In this document: positions 1 through 9,626 of the stretch, piece by piece
How the letters are laid out: each line of letters begins with the position of its first letter
Numbering within the stretch: the first letter of the stretch is position 1
From: Gelatiniphilus marinus
GTDB lineage: Bacteria > Bacteroidota > Bacteroidia > Flavobacteriales > Flavobacteriaceae
Length of the DNA stretch: 64,000 nt
Assembly: GCF_042678305.1 (NCBI RefSeq)
Contig: NZ_JBHUDT010000005.1
Strand: one strand, 5' to 3'
Notes under the pieces: model-generated
What the model was told of the DNA's origin: nothing
The model's input: only the letters and a program-made list of their open reading frames with translations
The model's database searches: none
Program-made: the position numbers and the translations under genes

Positions 1-1
1 T

Positions 2-133
2 TTGGTTTTTATATTGTTCCTGTTTATCCCGGTAATTGGCGTTATTTTGGTGTTGCCTTTATCGGTAACCGCGGCCTCTGTAAAAACGGTTGAAGCTTTG
101 CAATTAAAAAACACAGAATCACTTGCTAATTAG
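2..133 (+). CDS. C-terminal fragment of a membrane protein, probably EI24/CysZ-like
   Basis: An open frame runs in from the left edge and stops at TAG 131-133, giving the last 43 residues. The visible part is a hydrophobic segment (LFLFIPVIGVILVLPLSV) followed by a short polar tail ending in ESLAN. In Flavobacteriaceae an EI24-domain (CysZ-like) membrane protein often sits just before hemF, and the proline-containing helix with a following TAAS stretch fits the C-terminus of that family. The family call rests on this short segment and on the neighbourhood, so it is tentative. The frame lies 55 nt before hemF on the same strand. Confidence 0.45.
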   Translation: MVFILFLFIPVIGVILVLPLSVTAASVKTVEALQLKNTESLAN

Positions 134-188
134 ATAGCATAGATAATGATTAAACAAAATCCGATAGGCTTAAAAAAACAACAATGCA

Positions 189-1106
189 TTGAAAAACAAA
201 TTCTACCAATACATACAAGGTTTACAAAACACCATCACGTCAAAGCTAGAAGCCATTGACGGCAAAGCCAAATTTAAAGAAGACATTTGGAAACGGCCCG
301 AAGGCGGTGGCGGACGAACACGCGTTATAGAAAACGGCAATGTTTTCGAAAAAGGCGGTGTAAACATTTCGGGTGTTCATGGTAAGCTACCAAAATCTAT
401 GCAAGCCTATTTTAAGGTGGGCGATGTCGATTTTTTTGCCTGCGGATTGAGTTTGGTATTGCACCCTAAAAATCCCATGGTGCCAACCGTACACGCCAAT
501 TGGCGATATTTTGAGATGTATGATAGCTCTTCCCCTTCGGGGAAGTTGGTTGGGGCTTGGTTTGGTGGCGGACAAGATTTAACGCCGTATTATCTGTTTG
601 AAGAAGACGCAAAACACTTTCATAAAACCTGTAAAACAGCATGCGATAAGCACAATCCAGAATTTTATCCAAAGTACAAAAAACGCTGTGATGAATATTT
701 TTACAACACGCACCGAAACGAAGGCAGAGGCATTGGCGGTTTGTTTTTCGATTATTGCAAAGCATCAGAAACCATGACCATGGAAAATTGGTATAACTTT
801 GTAACAGATGTTGGCAATAGTTTTTTGGAAGCCTATATTCCCATCGTTGAAAAACGAAAAGATTTACCCTATACCAAAGAACAACGCAGTTGGCAAGAAA
901 TTCGCCGCGGGCGTTATGTAGAATTTAATTTAGTACACGATAAAGGCACACTTTTCGGATTGAAAACCAACGGGCGCATAGAAAGTATTTTAATGAGTTT
1001 ACCGCCGCATGTGCAATGGGTTTACGACCATCATCCGCAAGCCGGTAGCGACGAGGAAAAATTAATTGAGGTATTAAAAAAACCTAAAGATTGGATAGCC
1101 TCTTAA
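189..1106 (+). CDS. hemF: Oxygen-dependent coproporphyrinogen-III oxidase
   Basis: Converts coproporphyrinogen III to protoporphyrinogen IX by oxidative decarboxylation with O2, a late cytoplasmic step of haem synthesis. The 305-residue protein matches the full family length. Recognisable HemF blocks are RPEGGGGRTRVIENG near residues 36-50, the FGGGQDLTPYY segment near 125-135 and EIRRGRYVEFNLVHDKGT near 237-255. The start is TTG at 189. The nearby ATG at 184 is out of frame and meets a stop at once, an in-frame TAA lies at 171, and the next in-frame ATG would delete conserved sequence. The gene is followed after 139 nt by hemB on the same strand, so a haem gene cluster is clear. Confidence 0.95.
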   Translation: MKNKFYQYIQGLQNTITSKLEAIDGKAKFKEDIWKRPEGGGGRTRVIENGNVFEKGGVNISGVHGKLPKSMQAYFKVGDVDFFACGLSLVLHPKNPMVPTVHANWRYFEMYDSSSPSGKLVGAWFGGGQDLTPYYLFEEDAKHFHKTCKTACDKHNPEFYPKYKKRCDEYFYNTHRNEGRGIGGLFFDYCKASETMTMENWYNFVTDVGNSFLEAYIPIVEKRKDLPYTKEQRSWQEIRRGRYVEFNLVHDKGTLFGLKTNGRIESILMSLPPHVQWVYDHHPQAGSDEEKLIEVLKKPKDWIAS

Positions 1107-1245
1107 CTACAAAAAAGAACTCAATAATTGAAGAGTATTAAAATAAAAAATAATAACCACATTTCTGTTTATCCTATAAAAACAGGAGTCTTAAACCCTA
1201 TTCACCCCTAATAGGAATTTCCCCTTTGTGGGATAGGGGGTTTAT

Positions 1246-2235
1246 ATGTACCCACTTAAAAGAAACCGAAGATTAAGATCAAACGAAGCTATTCGTTCAT
1301 TAGTTCGTGAAACCATAATAACGCCAAACGATTTTTTAGTCCCATTATTTGTGGTTGAAGGCAAAGGCATTAAAGAAGAAATCGCATCAATGCCTAATTA
1401 CTATCGTTTCAGTTTAGATGTATTGGAAAACGAAGTGAAAGCACTTTGGAAACTAGGATTAAAATCGGTGCTGCTTTTTGTGAAAGTGCCCGATAATTTA
1501 AAAGATAATAAAGGAAAGGAAGCTTTAAACCCAAACGGATTGATGCAACGCGCCATTGAAACCGTAAAAAACACCTGCCCCGATATGTTGGTGATGACCG
1601 ATGTGGCACTCGACCCCTATTCCATGTACGGGCACGATGGCATTATTGAAAACGGTGTAATTGTTAACGACGATACCGCAGAATTTCTTGCAGAAATGAG
1701 CATTTCACACGCCAAAGCCGGTGCCAATTTTGTAGCGCCAAGCGATATGATGGACGGACGCATTTTAACCATTCGCGAAGCTTTGGAGGACGAAGGCTTT
1801 ACAGATACCGGTATTATGAGTTACTCCGCAAAATACGCCTCGGCATTTTATGGCCCGTTTCGGGATGCTTTAGATTCGGCGCCGGTGGATTTAAAAAACA
1901 TCCCGAAAGACAAAAAAACCTATCAAATGGATGTTGCCAACAGGCACGAAGCACTTAGGGAAACCGAAATGGATATTGATGAAGGTGCCGATATCGTGAT
2001 GGTAAAACCAGGGATGAGCTATTTAGATATTTTACGCGACATTAAAAATGAATTTGATGTGCCAGTAGCCGTATATCAAGTTTCGGGCGAATATGCCATG
2101 ATTAAAGCTGCCGCCGAAAAAGGCTGGTTAAACCACGACCAAATTATGATGGAAACCACAACCGCTTTTAAACGCGCTGGCGCCGATGTGATTGCGAGTT
2201 ACTTTGCAAAAGATATTGTGAAATTGATTTCTTAG
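1246..2235 (+). CDS. hemB: Delta-aminolevulinic acid dehydratase (porphobilinogen synthase)
   Basis: Condenses two 5-aminolevulinate molecules to porphobilinogen, the first common tetrapyrrole step. The protein is 329 residues, normal for the family. It shows the N-terminal PLKRNRRLR segment, the metal-site region near VMTDVALDPYSMYGHDG (residues 125-140), a Schiff-base lysine in SYSAKYASAFYGPFRDA (about residue 195) and a second lysine in DIVMVKPGMSYLD (about residue 248). The DVALDPYSMYGHDG form lacks the cysteine cluster of zinc-only enzymes, which points to the magnesium-dependent type; that is inference from sequence. It lies downstream of hemF on the same strand. ATG 1246 is the only start that keeps the conserved N-terminus. 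Confidence 0.96.
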   Translation: MYPLKRNRRLRSNEAIRSLVRETIITPNDFLVPLFVVEGKGIKEEIASMPNYYRFSLDVLENEVKALWKLGLKSVLLFVKVPDNLKDNKGKEALNPNGLMQRAIETVKNTCPDMLVMTDVALDPYSMYGHDGIIENGVIVNDDTAEFLAEMSISHAKAGANFVAPSDMMDGRILTIREALEDEGFTDTGIMSYSAKYASAFYGPFRDALDSAPVDLKNIPKDKKTYQMDVANRHEALRETEMDIDEGADIVMVKPGMSYLDILRDIKNEFDVPVAVYQVSGEYAMIKAAAEKGWLNHDQIMMETTTAFKRAGADVIASYFAKDIVKLIS

Positions 2236-2253
2236 TACATTAACAGATAAACA

Positions 2254-2286
2254 AGCCCTGTAAGGTTTTAAAAACCTAACAAGGCT
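2254..2286. repeat. 33-nt dispersed palindrome, family A, copy 1
   Basis: A nearly perfect inverted repeat with arms AGCCCTGTAAGGTTTT and AAAACCTAACAAGGCT. It has the same length and core (AGGTTTTAAAAACCT) as a second copy at 47147-47179 with different outer bases. It sits 18 nt after the hemB stop and could also act as a hairpin at the end of the hem transcript, although no T-run follows. Confidence 0.7.
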
Positions 2287-2333
2287 AAATCAAATTTAAA
2301 AACTGTATTTTTATCTCATATTAACCCATATTC

Positions 2334-3626
2334 ATGTTTAAGAATATCATTTTATGTATTTTATTTTGTCTGCTGATAAAATATCCTTTGAGCGCCCAAC
2401 TAAGCTACGATACGCCAGAATCTGTTGGGCTCGATTCAACTTACATAAAAACCAATGTCGATTCTATAATGCGCGACGCCATTTTTCAGAAAGCATTTCC
2501 GGGCGCGCAACTGCTGGTTGCCAAACAAGGTAAAATCATTTTCCATGAGGCTTACGGGTTTCATGGCTACGACAGCATTCAAAAAGTAAATTTAAACGAT
2601 ATTTACGATTTGGCATCGGTAACCAAAATAGCGGGACCATTGCCGGCTTTAATGAAACTTTACGAAGAAAATAAGTTAAAGTTAGATATTCCTTTTAGCA
2701 CCTATTGGAAAGATTGGAAACACCAAAAAGACAAAAAAAACATTACGCTCAGGGAACTGCTGGCGCATCAATCGGGGATAAAACCATACATTGTTTTTTT
2801 AGCTGAGGTTTTTAAAAAGAACGGAAAAATTAAAAAACGATTCATTAAAACCGAAAAAAGCAAAGGGTTTTCAAATGAATATTACCAAGACATTTATGTT
2901 AAGAACCGATTTAAGAATAAAATCTATCGCAAAATCAAACGGGTAAAAGCCGATGGTAAAAAAGAGTATTTATACTCAGGGATCGCTTCTTTGATTTATC
3001 CGCAGATTATCGAAGATATTACGGGCGTACCCTACCGCATCTATCTTCAAAACAATTTTTACAAACCCTTGGGTTGCATCACACTTGGGTATCTTCCAAA
3101 AGAGAAAAACTTTAAAAATGCCATTGTTCCCACAGAAATCGATACCGTGTTTAGAAAAACATTGGTAAACGGTTGGGTACACGACGATAATGCGGCGCTT
3201 TTAGGTGGTATTTCGGGCAATGCGGGTTTGTTTGGTAGTGCAACAGATTTGGCAAAATTTATGCAAATGCTGGTGCAAAATGGCAATTATGCGGGCAGGC
3301 AATATTTTAAGCCCGAAACGGTAATGGAATTTACCAGAATACAATACCCGGAAAACAACAACCGCCGAGGTCTTGGATTCGATAAACCATTAATTGGCAA
3401 CGACACGTTAAGCATAAAAGAGGCTTATCCGGCGCCAGAGGTCAGTCCGGAAAGTTTTGGGCATGCTGGGTTTACAGGCACTTTTGTTTGGGCAGACCCT
3501 AAAAACGAGTTGGTGTTTATCTTTCTTTCCAATCGGGTGTACCCAACAAGAACGCATCGCAATATTTATAATTTGAACATCAGGCCCAAATTGCAACAAT
3601 TATTTTATACCGCTTTAAAAGATTAA
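2334..3626 (+). CDS. Secreted serine hydrolase, class C beta-lactamase fold
   Basis: A 430-residue protein of the beta-lactamase/transpeptidase-like family (PF00144 type), which includes esterases, peptidases and penicillin-binding proteins. An N-terminal hydrophobic stretch of about 21 residues ending in SAQ is a signal peptide. The catalytic S-x-x-K is SVTK (S95, K98). The tyrosine motif is probably YSG in YLYSGIASLIY (about residue 215), and the C-terminal H-x-G is GHAGFTG (about residue 377). A lysine-rich insert lies between these at about residues 160-205. The substrate cannot be told from sequence: beta-lactamase, esterase or D-aminopeptidase are all possible. It is preceded by the hem cluster and followed after 40 nt by a CNNM-type membrane protein. 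Confidence 0.85.
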   Translation: MFKNIILCILFCLLIKYPLSAQLSYDTPESVGLDSTYIKTNVDSIMRDAIFQKAFPGAQLLVAKQGKIIFHEAYGFHGYDSIQKVNLNDIYDLASVTKIAGPLPALMKLYEENKLKLDIPFSTYWKDWKHQKDKKNITLRELLAHQSGIKPYIVFLAEVFKKNGKIKKRFIKTEKSKGFSNEYYQDIYVKNRFKNKIYRKIKRVKADGKKEYLYSGIASLIYPQIIEDITGVPYRIYLQNNFYKPLGCITLGYLPKEKNFKNAIVPTEIDTVFRKTLVNGWVHDDNAALLGGISGNAGLFGSATDLAKFMQMLVQNGNYAGRQYFKPETVMEFTRIQYPENNNRRGLGFDKPLIGNDTLSIKEAYPAPEVSPESFGHAGFTGTFVWADPKNELVFIFLSNRVYPTRTHRNIYNLNIRPKLQQLFYTALKD

Positions 3627-3666
3627 TATCGATTGAAATTAGTATTTTAGACCTTTAAATTTTCTT

Positions 3667-4785
3667 ATGGGATTACTTCTGTTTTACGCTTTTGTTTCAG
3701 TGTTTTTTTCGTTTTTATGCTCTATTTTAGAAGCTGTACTACTTAGCGTTACGCCAACATTTATAAATGTAAAAAAGCAAGAAGGCAAAGACTATGCATC
3801 AGCTTTGGAAGCCTTAAAAAAAGATGTGGATAGGCCGTTAATAGCTATCCTAACTTTAAACACTATTGCACACACCGTTGGTGCTATTTTGGTTGGAGTA
3901 CAGGCAAAAGTGGCTTACGTAGAATTATACGGTTCGCAAACAAGAACTATTTTTGGACTTAGGTTTACCGAAGATTTAATGGTTGGTGTGGTTTCTACAA
4001 TTATGACTATTTTAATACTGGTTGCCTCAGAAATCATCCCGAAAACCATTGGCGCTACCTATTGGAAATCGTTAGCGAATTTTACAAGCAAAGCCCTAAA
4101 GGTTTTAATTTTTCCTTTAAAATGGACGGGTTTGCTATGGTTGCTTCAGCTCACTACTAAGCTTATTGGAGGTAAAGGACATGGCAGTATTTTAAGTCGA
4201 GAAGATTTTCATGCCATGGCAGATATAGCTCACGAAGAAGGTGTTTTCCAGGAATCTGAAAGTAAGGTCATTAAAAATCTTTTAACCTTTAAGGAAATTA
4301 AAGCCAAAGATGTGATGACACCGCGAACCGTTATAAAAACAGAAAGCGGAGATACCACCGTTGAAGATTTTTTCAATCAAAATCTAAACCTTCGCTTTTC
4401 TAGGGTTCCTATTTATTTAGATTCCGAAGACAATATAAAAGGACTGGTTTTAAAAGACGATGTATTTAAGGAAATGGCACTTGGTAACGGCAGCAAAAAA
4501 CTTTCGGAATTGAAACGGGACATCATCATCGTAACCCGAAACATGGCCATTCCAACACTGTTTGAAGAGCTTGTAGAAACCCGAAACCACATGGCTTTGG
4601 TGGTTGATGAATACGGTACCGTAAGCGGATTGGTAACCATGGAAGACGTTATTGAAACCTTGCTCGGTTTAGAGATTATGGATGAAAGCGACAACGTATC
4701 AGATTTACAGGTGCAGGCTAGAAAAAACTGGGAGGCCCGAGCCAAAAGACTGGGGATTCTAGACGACACTATTACCGAGGATTAA
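3667..4785 (+). CDS. CNNM-domain (DUF21) and CBS-pair membrane protein, hemolysin/CorC-like
   Basis: A 372-residue inner membrane protein of the family often called hemolysin C or CorC/CNNM, linked to magnesium and cobalt transport. The first 190 residues contain hydrophobic helices (residues 1-22, about 58-78, 105-128 and 140-160) of the DUF21/CNNM domain. A tandem CBS pair follows, with KDVMTPRTVI near residue 216 and VVDEYGTVSGLVTMEDVIETLLG near residue 325. The C-terminal CorC_HlyC domain of longer homologues is missing, so the protein ends soon after the second CBS. This makes it distinct from the longer gliding-linked GldE. Its stop codon shares one base with the next start (TAATG), which indicates translational coupling to ogt. 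Confidence 0.88.
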   Translation: MGLLLFYAFVSVFFSFLCSILEAVLLSVTPTFINVKKQEGKDYASALEALKKDVDRPLIAILTLNTIAHTVGAILVGVQAKVAYVELYGSQTRTIFGLRFTEDLMVGVVSTIMTILILVASEIIPKTIGATYWKSLANFTSKALKVLIFPLKWTGLLWLLQLTTKLIGGKGHGSILSREDFHAMADIAHEEGVFQESESKVIKNLLTFKEIKAKDVMTPRTVIKTESGDTTVEDFFNQNLNLRFSRVPIYLDSEDNIKGLVLKDDVFKEMALGNGSKKLSELKRDIIIVTRNMAIPTLFEELVETRNHMALVVDEYGTVSGLVTMEDVIETLLGLEIMDESDNVSDLQVQARKNWEARAKRLGILDDTITED

Positions 4786-5315
4786 TGGAAACTTGCATCA
4801 TCAAAACGCCTTTGGGGTTCACTAAAATTATTGGTGATGAAGTTGGTATTGCTTCAATTACAGTTTTAAATACTTTAGACACCTCCGAAGGAGAAACAAC
4901 TGATTTTTCTTTCCCACGAAAGTGGCAATCAGAAGAAAAAACCACCGATATTATCCCTATTGAATTAGAAGATTGCGCTATTCAGCTTAACGAATATTTT
5001 GAAGGCACTCGCAAACAATTCAACTTAAACCTCAACCCCAAAGGCACCGATTTTCAACAAAAAGTTTGGAAAGCGCTTCAGCAAATCCCTTATGGTAAAA
5101 CCCTTTCATATTTAGAATTATCCAAACAATTGGGCCATGCAAAAGCCATTCGCGCCGTTGCCAATGCCAATGGCAAAAACCCACTTTGGATTATTGTTCC
5201 GTGTCATCGTGTTATTGGTAGCGACGGTAGTTTAACCGGTTACGCTGGCGGATTGCACCGAAAAAAATGGCTGTTAGAGCACGAAAGCCCTTATAAACAA
5301 CAATCGCTGTTTTAG
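4785..5315 (+). CDS. ogt: Methylated-DNA--protein-cysteine S-methyltransferase
   Basis: Repairs O6-alkylguanine in DNA by irreversible transfer of the alkyl group to its own cysteine. The 176-residue protein has the conserved helix-turn-helix region (GTDFQQKVWKALQQIPYGKT, residues 87-106) and the active-site motif PCHRVIG with acceptor Cys140. The RAVANANGKNP arginine-finger segment precedes it. The N-terminal Ada-type domain is absent, so this is the Ogt/AGT form. The start ATG overlaps the upstream stop by one nucleotide (TAATG), so the gene is probably co-translated with the CNNM/CBS protein; no functional link between the two is known to me. Confidence 0.95.
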   Translation: METCIIKTPLGFTKIIGDEVGIASITVLNTLDTSEGETTDFSFPRKWQSEEKTTDIIPIELEDCAIQLNEYFEGTRKQFNLNLNPKGTDFQQKVWKALQQIPYGKTLSYLELSKQLGHAKAIRAVANANGKNPLWIIVPCHRVIGSDGSLTGYAGGLHRKKWLLEHESPYKQQSLF

Positions 5316-5368
5316 TTGTCTGAAAACATAAAATTTTTCCTATATTTATTTCAACTAAAATTCTTAAA

Positions 5369-6526
5369 ATGAAATTCCTGAAAAAATTCTTAAAATGGAT
5401 AATCATCCTATTCGGTTTGTTGGTCGTTGTACTTTACGCCACCGATACCGATTATTTGCTTAAAGCGGTTAGAACCATTTATCTTACCGGACATTCTACG
5501 GCATATTTAGAAGATTACAAAAAATTTGACAACCAAGTGGTTGAAAACGGCACGCCCCAGCCCTGGCCAAATCATAAAAACTACAATACCGTTCAAGAAT
5601 CAAAAGGCTTAAAACAAATCAATAAAACGAATGGCACCATTGCTTATGTGATTATAAAAAACGATAGTATATGGTTTGAAAATTATTACGACGCTTTTAA
5701 CGAAAACTCTAAAACCAACTCGTTTTCCATGGCCAAAAGCTATGTGTCCGGGCTTATGGGAAAAGCCATTCAAGAGGGTTATATTAAAAGTTTAGACCAA
5801 CCGGTTAGCGATTTTATCCCGGAATTTGGAGAAGGATTGGCCGCTAAAATGACGGTTGGCGATTTATCGTCTATGGCATCTGGCACCAATTGGGACGAAA
5901 AATACTATTCGCCTTTGTCCATTACAACACGCGCCTATTTTGATGACGATTTGGAAAAAGTGATGTTGGGTTTAAAAGTGGTTGAAGAACCAGGAATAGC
6001 TTTTAAATACTCAAGTGGAGACACCCAAATGTTGGCTATGGTTATTGAAAAAGCCACAGGTAAGAAACTATACGATTACCTAACCGAAAGTTTCTGGAAA
6101 CCTTTGAATTGCGAAAACCCAACCCTTTGGCAAGTGGATAGCGAAGATCACGATCTGGTAAAGGCCTATTGCTGTATTGCCAGTAACGCCAAGGATTTTG
6201 CGCGTTTTGGAAAACTTTACAAAGACCACGGCAAATGGAACGGCAAACAGCTACTGGATTCTGCTTTTGTGGCAAAATCCTTAAAACCGCGTTTTCCCGA
6301 AAGTCCACAATACGGTTATGGCTGGTGGCTAAAAAGCATTGGCGATAAGCATTTTTTTATGATGCGCGGGCACCTCGGGCAATATGTAATTGTTGAGCCT
6401 AGCGACAATATTATCATCGTTAGACTTGGGCATTCCAAAGGAAACAACAACAAAGTTGGGCAATTTACGGGGGATATTTTTACTTATATTGAAGAAGCTT
6501 ATAATATGTTGGGTTACAATTTATAA
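5369..6526 (+). CDS. Membrane-anchored serine hydrolase, class C beta-lactamase fold
   Basis: A 385-residue protein with an N-terminal membrane anchor or signal sequence (about residues 10-26, WIIILFGLLVVVLYA) and a class C beta-lactamase-like domain. The catalytic S-x-x-K is S120-M-A-K123. The tyrosine motif is in FKYSSGDTQ (about residue 213), and the C-terminal HLG near residue 335 (MRGHLGQY) stands for the K/H-x-G motif. It belongs to the same broad fold as the gene at 2334 but the two are clearly divergent. The substrate is unknown; 6-aminohexanoate-dimer hydrolase-like and esterase functions occur in this branch. No charged transport genes are adjacent. Stand-alone transcription is likely. 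Confidence 0.84.
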   Translation: MKFLKKFLKWIIILFGLLVVVLYATDTDYLLKAVRTIYLTGHSTAYLEDYKKFDNQVVENGTPQPWPNHKNYNTVQESKGLKQINKTNGTIAYVIIKNDSIWFENYYDAFNENSKTNSFSMAKSYVSGLMGKAIQEGYIKSLDQPVSDFIPEFGEGLAAKMTVGDLSSMASGTNWDEKYYSPLSITTRAYFDDDLEKVMLGLKVVEEPGIAFKYSSGDTQMLAMVIEKATGKKLYDYLTESFWKPLNCENPTLWQVDSEDHDLVKAYCCIASNAKDFARFGKLYKDHGKWNGKQLLDSAFVAKSLKPRFPESPQYGYGWWLKSIGDKHFFMMRGHLGQYVIVEPSDNIIIVRLGHSKGNNNKVGQFTGDIFTYIEEAYNMLGYNL

Positions 6527-6605
6527 ACCCTAATGTTTTGTTATTTAACGTTTTATTAAGTTGTAAGAAAATATTTTTAATTTTCTTTAGTTGAAATATT
6601 CAATT

Positions 6606-8816
6606 ATGAAAACAATAATTCTTTTTTTAAGCATATTTTTTTTAACGTTTCAGTCGTGTTCGCAAAATCAAAACACAAAAAAGTTCAATTTAGATTTTGA
6701 GGAATATAACAGGCTATTGGGTCTCCCCAATAAATGGTTTAAATGGGGCAAATATAATTTAGAAGCCGATACATTACATGTGCGTTCTGGAAAATTTTCA
6801 GCTAAAATCAATTCAGGAGAAAAAGAAGGTTCTTTTGGCAGTATAGCCTATGCTATTCCTGCAAACTACGAAGGGGAATCCATTCAGCTTGAAGGCTATA
6901 TGAAAATTAAAAATATTGAAAATGGCTTTGCAGGTTTACTTTTAAGAATTGATGGGGAAAGCGAAATTTTGGGCTTCGATAATATGAAAGACCAAAACAT
7001 AAACGGCACCAAAGATTGGCAAAAATACAAAATCACACTTCCTTACCCCGACGGTGCAAAAACCATTTATGTCGCGGGTTTATTGGATGGTACAGGCGAA
7101 GCGTGGTTTGACGATTTTGTTTTAACTATTGACGGCAAAAACATTCAAACCTTAAAAGAAATTGAAAAACCCATTTTAAAAGCAGAACTCGATAAAGCTT
7201 TCGATTTGGGCTCAAACATTACTTTCCCAAAACTTGATGATAAACGTATTACAAATTTAGACGTGTTGGGTAGAGTTTGGGGCTTTTTAAAATACCATCA
7301 TCCAGAGATTGCCAAAGGAAACTATAATTGGGATTACGAATTGTTTAGGATTTTACCAAAATACAATCAAGTTAAATCCAATGCTGAAAGAGATGCGTTG
7401 TTGGTTAATTGGATAGATAATTTAGGCAAAGTTGAACCCTGTAAATCCTGCAAAGACACTTCGGAAAACGCTTTTGTAAAACCAGACCACGCGTGGATAA
7501 ACGCTTTTGGTTTAAGTGCTGAATTAAAAGATAAATTAAATCATATCTATAAAAACAGGCATCAAGGAAATGGTTTTTATATTAATGCTGTTGCAGATCG
7601 TATTAAATTTTTGAATGAGAATAAGTATTACAACATGTCTTATAAAGACGCTGGATTTAAACTATTAGCGTTGTATAGGTATTGGAATATGATGCAATAT
7701 TTCTTCCCGTATAAATATGTAACGGATAAAGATTGGAATACTATTTTAAAGGAGTACATTCCAAAATTCATTAATTCTAAAAATAAATTAGAATATGAAT
7801 TAATCACCATTTTATTAATAAGCGAAATAAACGATACGCATGCAACTACTTCTGTGGGGTTTAATAATGTACAAAATCGAAGAGGCGAATATTATCCGTC
7901 GTTTAAATTACAGTTTATCCAAAATAAATTTGTGGTAACCGATTATTATAATCCCGAATTTAAAGACGCTTCAAAAGTTAAAGCTGGGGATATTATTACA
8001 CACATCAATGAAAAACCAATCGAATCCATAGTCGATAGCATCAGTCCGTATTACCCCGCTTCAAATAAAACATCAAAACTAAGGGATATTTCCAGAGATC
8101 TTTTGCGTTCAAATAAAAAGGAAATCAGCATTAAATTCATATCAAATAATCAAAACAAACAACATCGTTTACCACTTTATGAAAAAAGTGACTTAAATTT
8201 AGACTGGTACAAATGGGAAGGTAAATGTTATAAAATATTAGATGGAAACATTGGATATATTACTTTGCAATTCATTAAAAAAGAAGATATTCCAGTAATT
8301 AAAGAAGCGTTTAAAGATACCAAAGGTATTATAATCGATATTCGTAATTACCCTTCAACCTTCGTTCCGTTTATGTTGGGCACTTATTTTGTTTCAGAAA
8401 ACACACAATTTGCTAAATTTACTATTGGCAATATCAATAATCCCGGAGAATTCGTTTTAAAGCGAGGTGATGAAATTCCAAAACCAAGCGAAACCTATAA
8501 AAATAAATTGGTTGTTTTGGTCAATGAAGATTCTCAAAGTCAATCGGAATATACCGCTATGGCATTTAGAGCAGCCGATAACACTACCATAGTTGGCAGT
8601 ACAACGGCTGGAGCGGACGGCAATGTTGTTTCAATGTATTTACCTGGTGGTTTGTTGACTAGATTTTCTGGAATTGGCGTATATTATCCAGACGGCACCG
8701 AAACCCAACGGATTGGCATTATACCCGATGTTGAGGTAAAACCAACTATTGAGGGTATTAAAAATGGTATTGACGAACCATTGGAAAAGGCTATCGGAAT
8801 TATTAAAAAAGAGTAA
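6606..8816 (+). CDS. S41 family peptidase lipoprotein
   Basis: A 736-residue periplasmic or surface lipoprotein of the tail-specific protease family (S41). I chose ATG 6606 rather than the in-frame TTG 6591 because it begins a clean lipoprotein signal (MKTIILFLSIFFLTFQSC, lipobox FQSC). A jelly-roll-like N-terminal region (about residues 25-180) precedes a helical part. A PDZ-like segment (KVKAGDIITHINEKPIESI, about residue 460) and the S41 catalytic domain follow, with NEDSQSQSEYTAMAFRAA near residues 640-657 carrying the likely catalytic Ser645 of the S-x-S-E motif. The stop codon touches the next start (TAA then ATG), so it is probably in one transcript with the exonuclease gene. Confidence 0.88.
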   Translation: MKTIILFLSIFFLTFQSCSQNQNTKKFNLDFEEYNRLLGLPNKWFKWGKYNLEADTLHVRSGKFSAKINSGEKEGSFGSIAYAIPANYEGESIQLEGYMKIKNIENGFAGLLLRIDGESEILGFDNMKDQNINGTKDWQKYKITLPYPDGAKTIYVAGLLDGTGEAWFDDFVLTIDGKNIQTLKEIEKPILKAELDKAFDLGSNITFPKLDDKRITNLDVLGRVWGFLKYHHPEIAKGNYNWDYELFRILPKYNQVKSNAERDALLVNWIDNLGKVEPCKSCKDTSENAFVKPDHAWINAFGLSAELKDKLNHIYKNRHQGNGFYINAVADRIKFLNENKYYNMSYKDAGFKLLALYRYWNMMQYFFPYKYVTDKDWNTILKEYIPKFINSKNKLEYELITILLISEINDTHATTSVGFNNVQNRRGEYYPSFKLQFIQNKFVVTDYYNPEFKDASKVKAGDIITHINEKPIESIVDSISPYYPASNKTSKLRDISRDLLRSNKKEISIKFISNNQNKQHRLPLYEKSDLNLDWYKWEGKCYKILDGNIGYITLQFIKKEDIPVIKEAFKDTKGIIIDIRNYPSTFVPFMLGTYFVSENTQFAKFTIGNINNPGEFVLKRGDEIPKPSETYKNKLVVLVNEDSQSQSEYTAMAFRAADNTTIVGSTTAGADGNVVSMYLPGGLLTRFSGIGVYYPDGTETQRIGIIPDVEVKPTIEGIKNGIDEPLEKAIGIIKKE

Positions 8817-9530
8817 ATGATTAGCAAACTAAACCTAGAAAACATCCTATTCCTGGACATTGAAACCGTTCCGGAAACCCAGCGTTTCTCTGATTTAGAC
8901 GACACCAAACAAGCGCTTTGGGAACAAAAATCGCAGTACCAACGCAAAGACGATTTTACTGCAGAAGAGTTTTACGAACGTGCCGGAATTTGGGCGGAAT
9001 TTGGGAAAATAATCTGTATTTCGGTGGGCTATTTTACACATCAAGGCGATAGCAGAACGTTTCGGGTCACGTCTTTTTATGGTGATGAAATTAAAATTCT
9101 TAAAGATTTTAAAAACCTTTTAATCGCTCATTTTAGTGAAACCAAACATTTGCTTTGTGCCCATAATGGTAAAGAATTCGACTTTCCGTACATTGCGCGA
9201 CGCATGATAATCCACAATATCGAATTGCCGTACAAACTCAATCTGTTCGGGAAAAAACCATGGGAAGTTCCGCATTTAGATACGCTGGAACTTTGGAAAT
9301 TCGGCGATTACAAAACCTATACCTCTTTAAAATTACTCACCAATGTTTTGGGCATTCCTTCACCAAAAGACGATATTGACGGTAGCGAAGTCTATAAGGT
9401 GTATTATGAGGAAAACGACATAGATCGCATCATTATATACTGCGAAAAAGATACCATTGCCGTGGCCCAGATATTTTTAAGGTTGCGTGGCGATGCGCTT
9501 TTGAGCGATGATGAAATTATACACGTATAA
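8817..9530 (+). CDS. PolB-like 3'-5' exonuclease, DEDD superfamily
   Basis: A 237-residue predicted 3'-5' exonuclease of the DNA_pol_B_exo2 type (PF10108). The DEDD metal-binding set is visible: FLDIETVPE with Asp14 and Glu16, HNGKEFDFPYIARR with a central Asp near residue 122, HLDTLELWKFGDY near residue 159, and the final YCEKDTIAVAQ tyrosine/aspartate motif near residue 203. It lacks polymerase domains, so it would act as a free-standing nuclease; the biological role of this family is poorly defined. The gene begins directly after the S41 peptidase stop and ends before a strong bidirectional terminator at 9569-9607. Confidence 0.88.
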   Translation: MISKLNLENILFLDIETVPETQRFSDLDDTKQALWEQKSQYQRKDDFTAEEFYERAGIWAEFGKIICISVGYFTHQGDSRTFRVTSFYGDEIKILKDFKNLLIAHFSETKHLLCAHNGKEFDFPYIARRMIIHNIELPYKLNLFGKKPWEVPHLDTLELWKFGDYKTYTSLKLLTNVLGIPSPKDDIDGSEVYKVYYEENDIDRIIIYCEKDTIAVAQIFLRLRGDALLSDDEIIHV

Positions 9531-9568
9531 TAAACCGTTTTGGGTTACAAAACCTCAATAAAATGAAT

Positions 9569-9607
9569 GAAAAAAGTCCAGATAAAACTATTAACTGGAC
9601 TTTTTTC
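9569..9607. terminator. Bidirectional intrinsic terminator between convergent genes
   Basis: Perfect 13-bp inverted repeat (GAAAAAAGTCCAG and CTGGACTTTTTTC) around a 13-nt loop. Both strands end in a run of T, so it can serve the exonuclease gene on plus and the carboxypeptidase gene on minus. Confidence 0.9.
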
Positions 9608-9626
9608 AAGGTTAAAAAAGGGAATG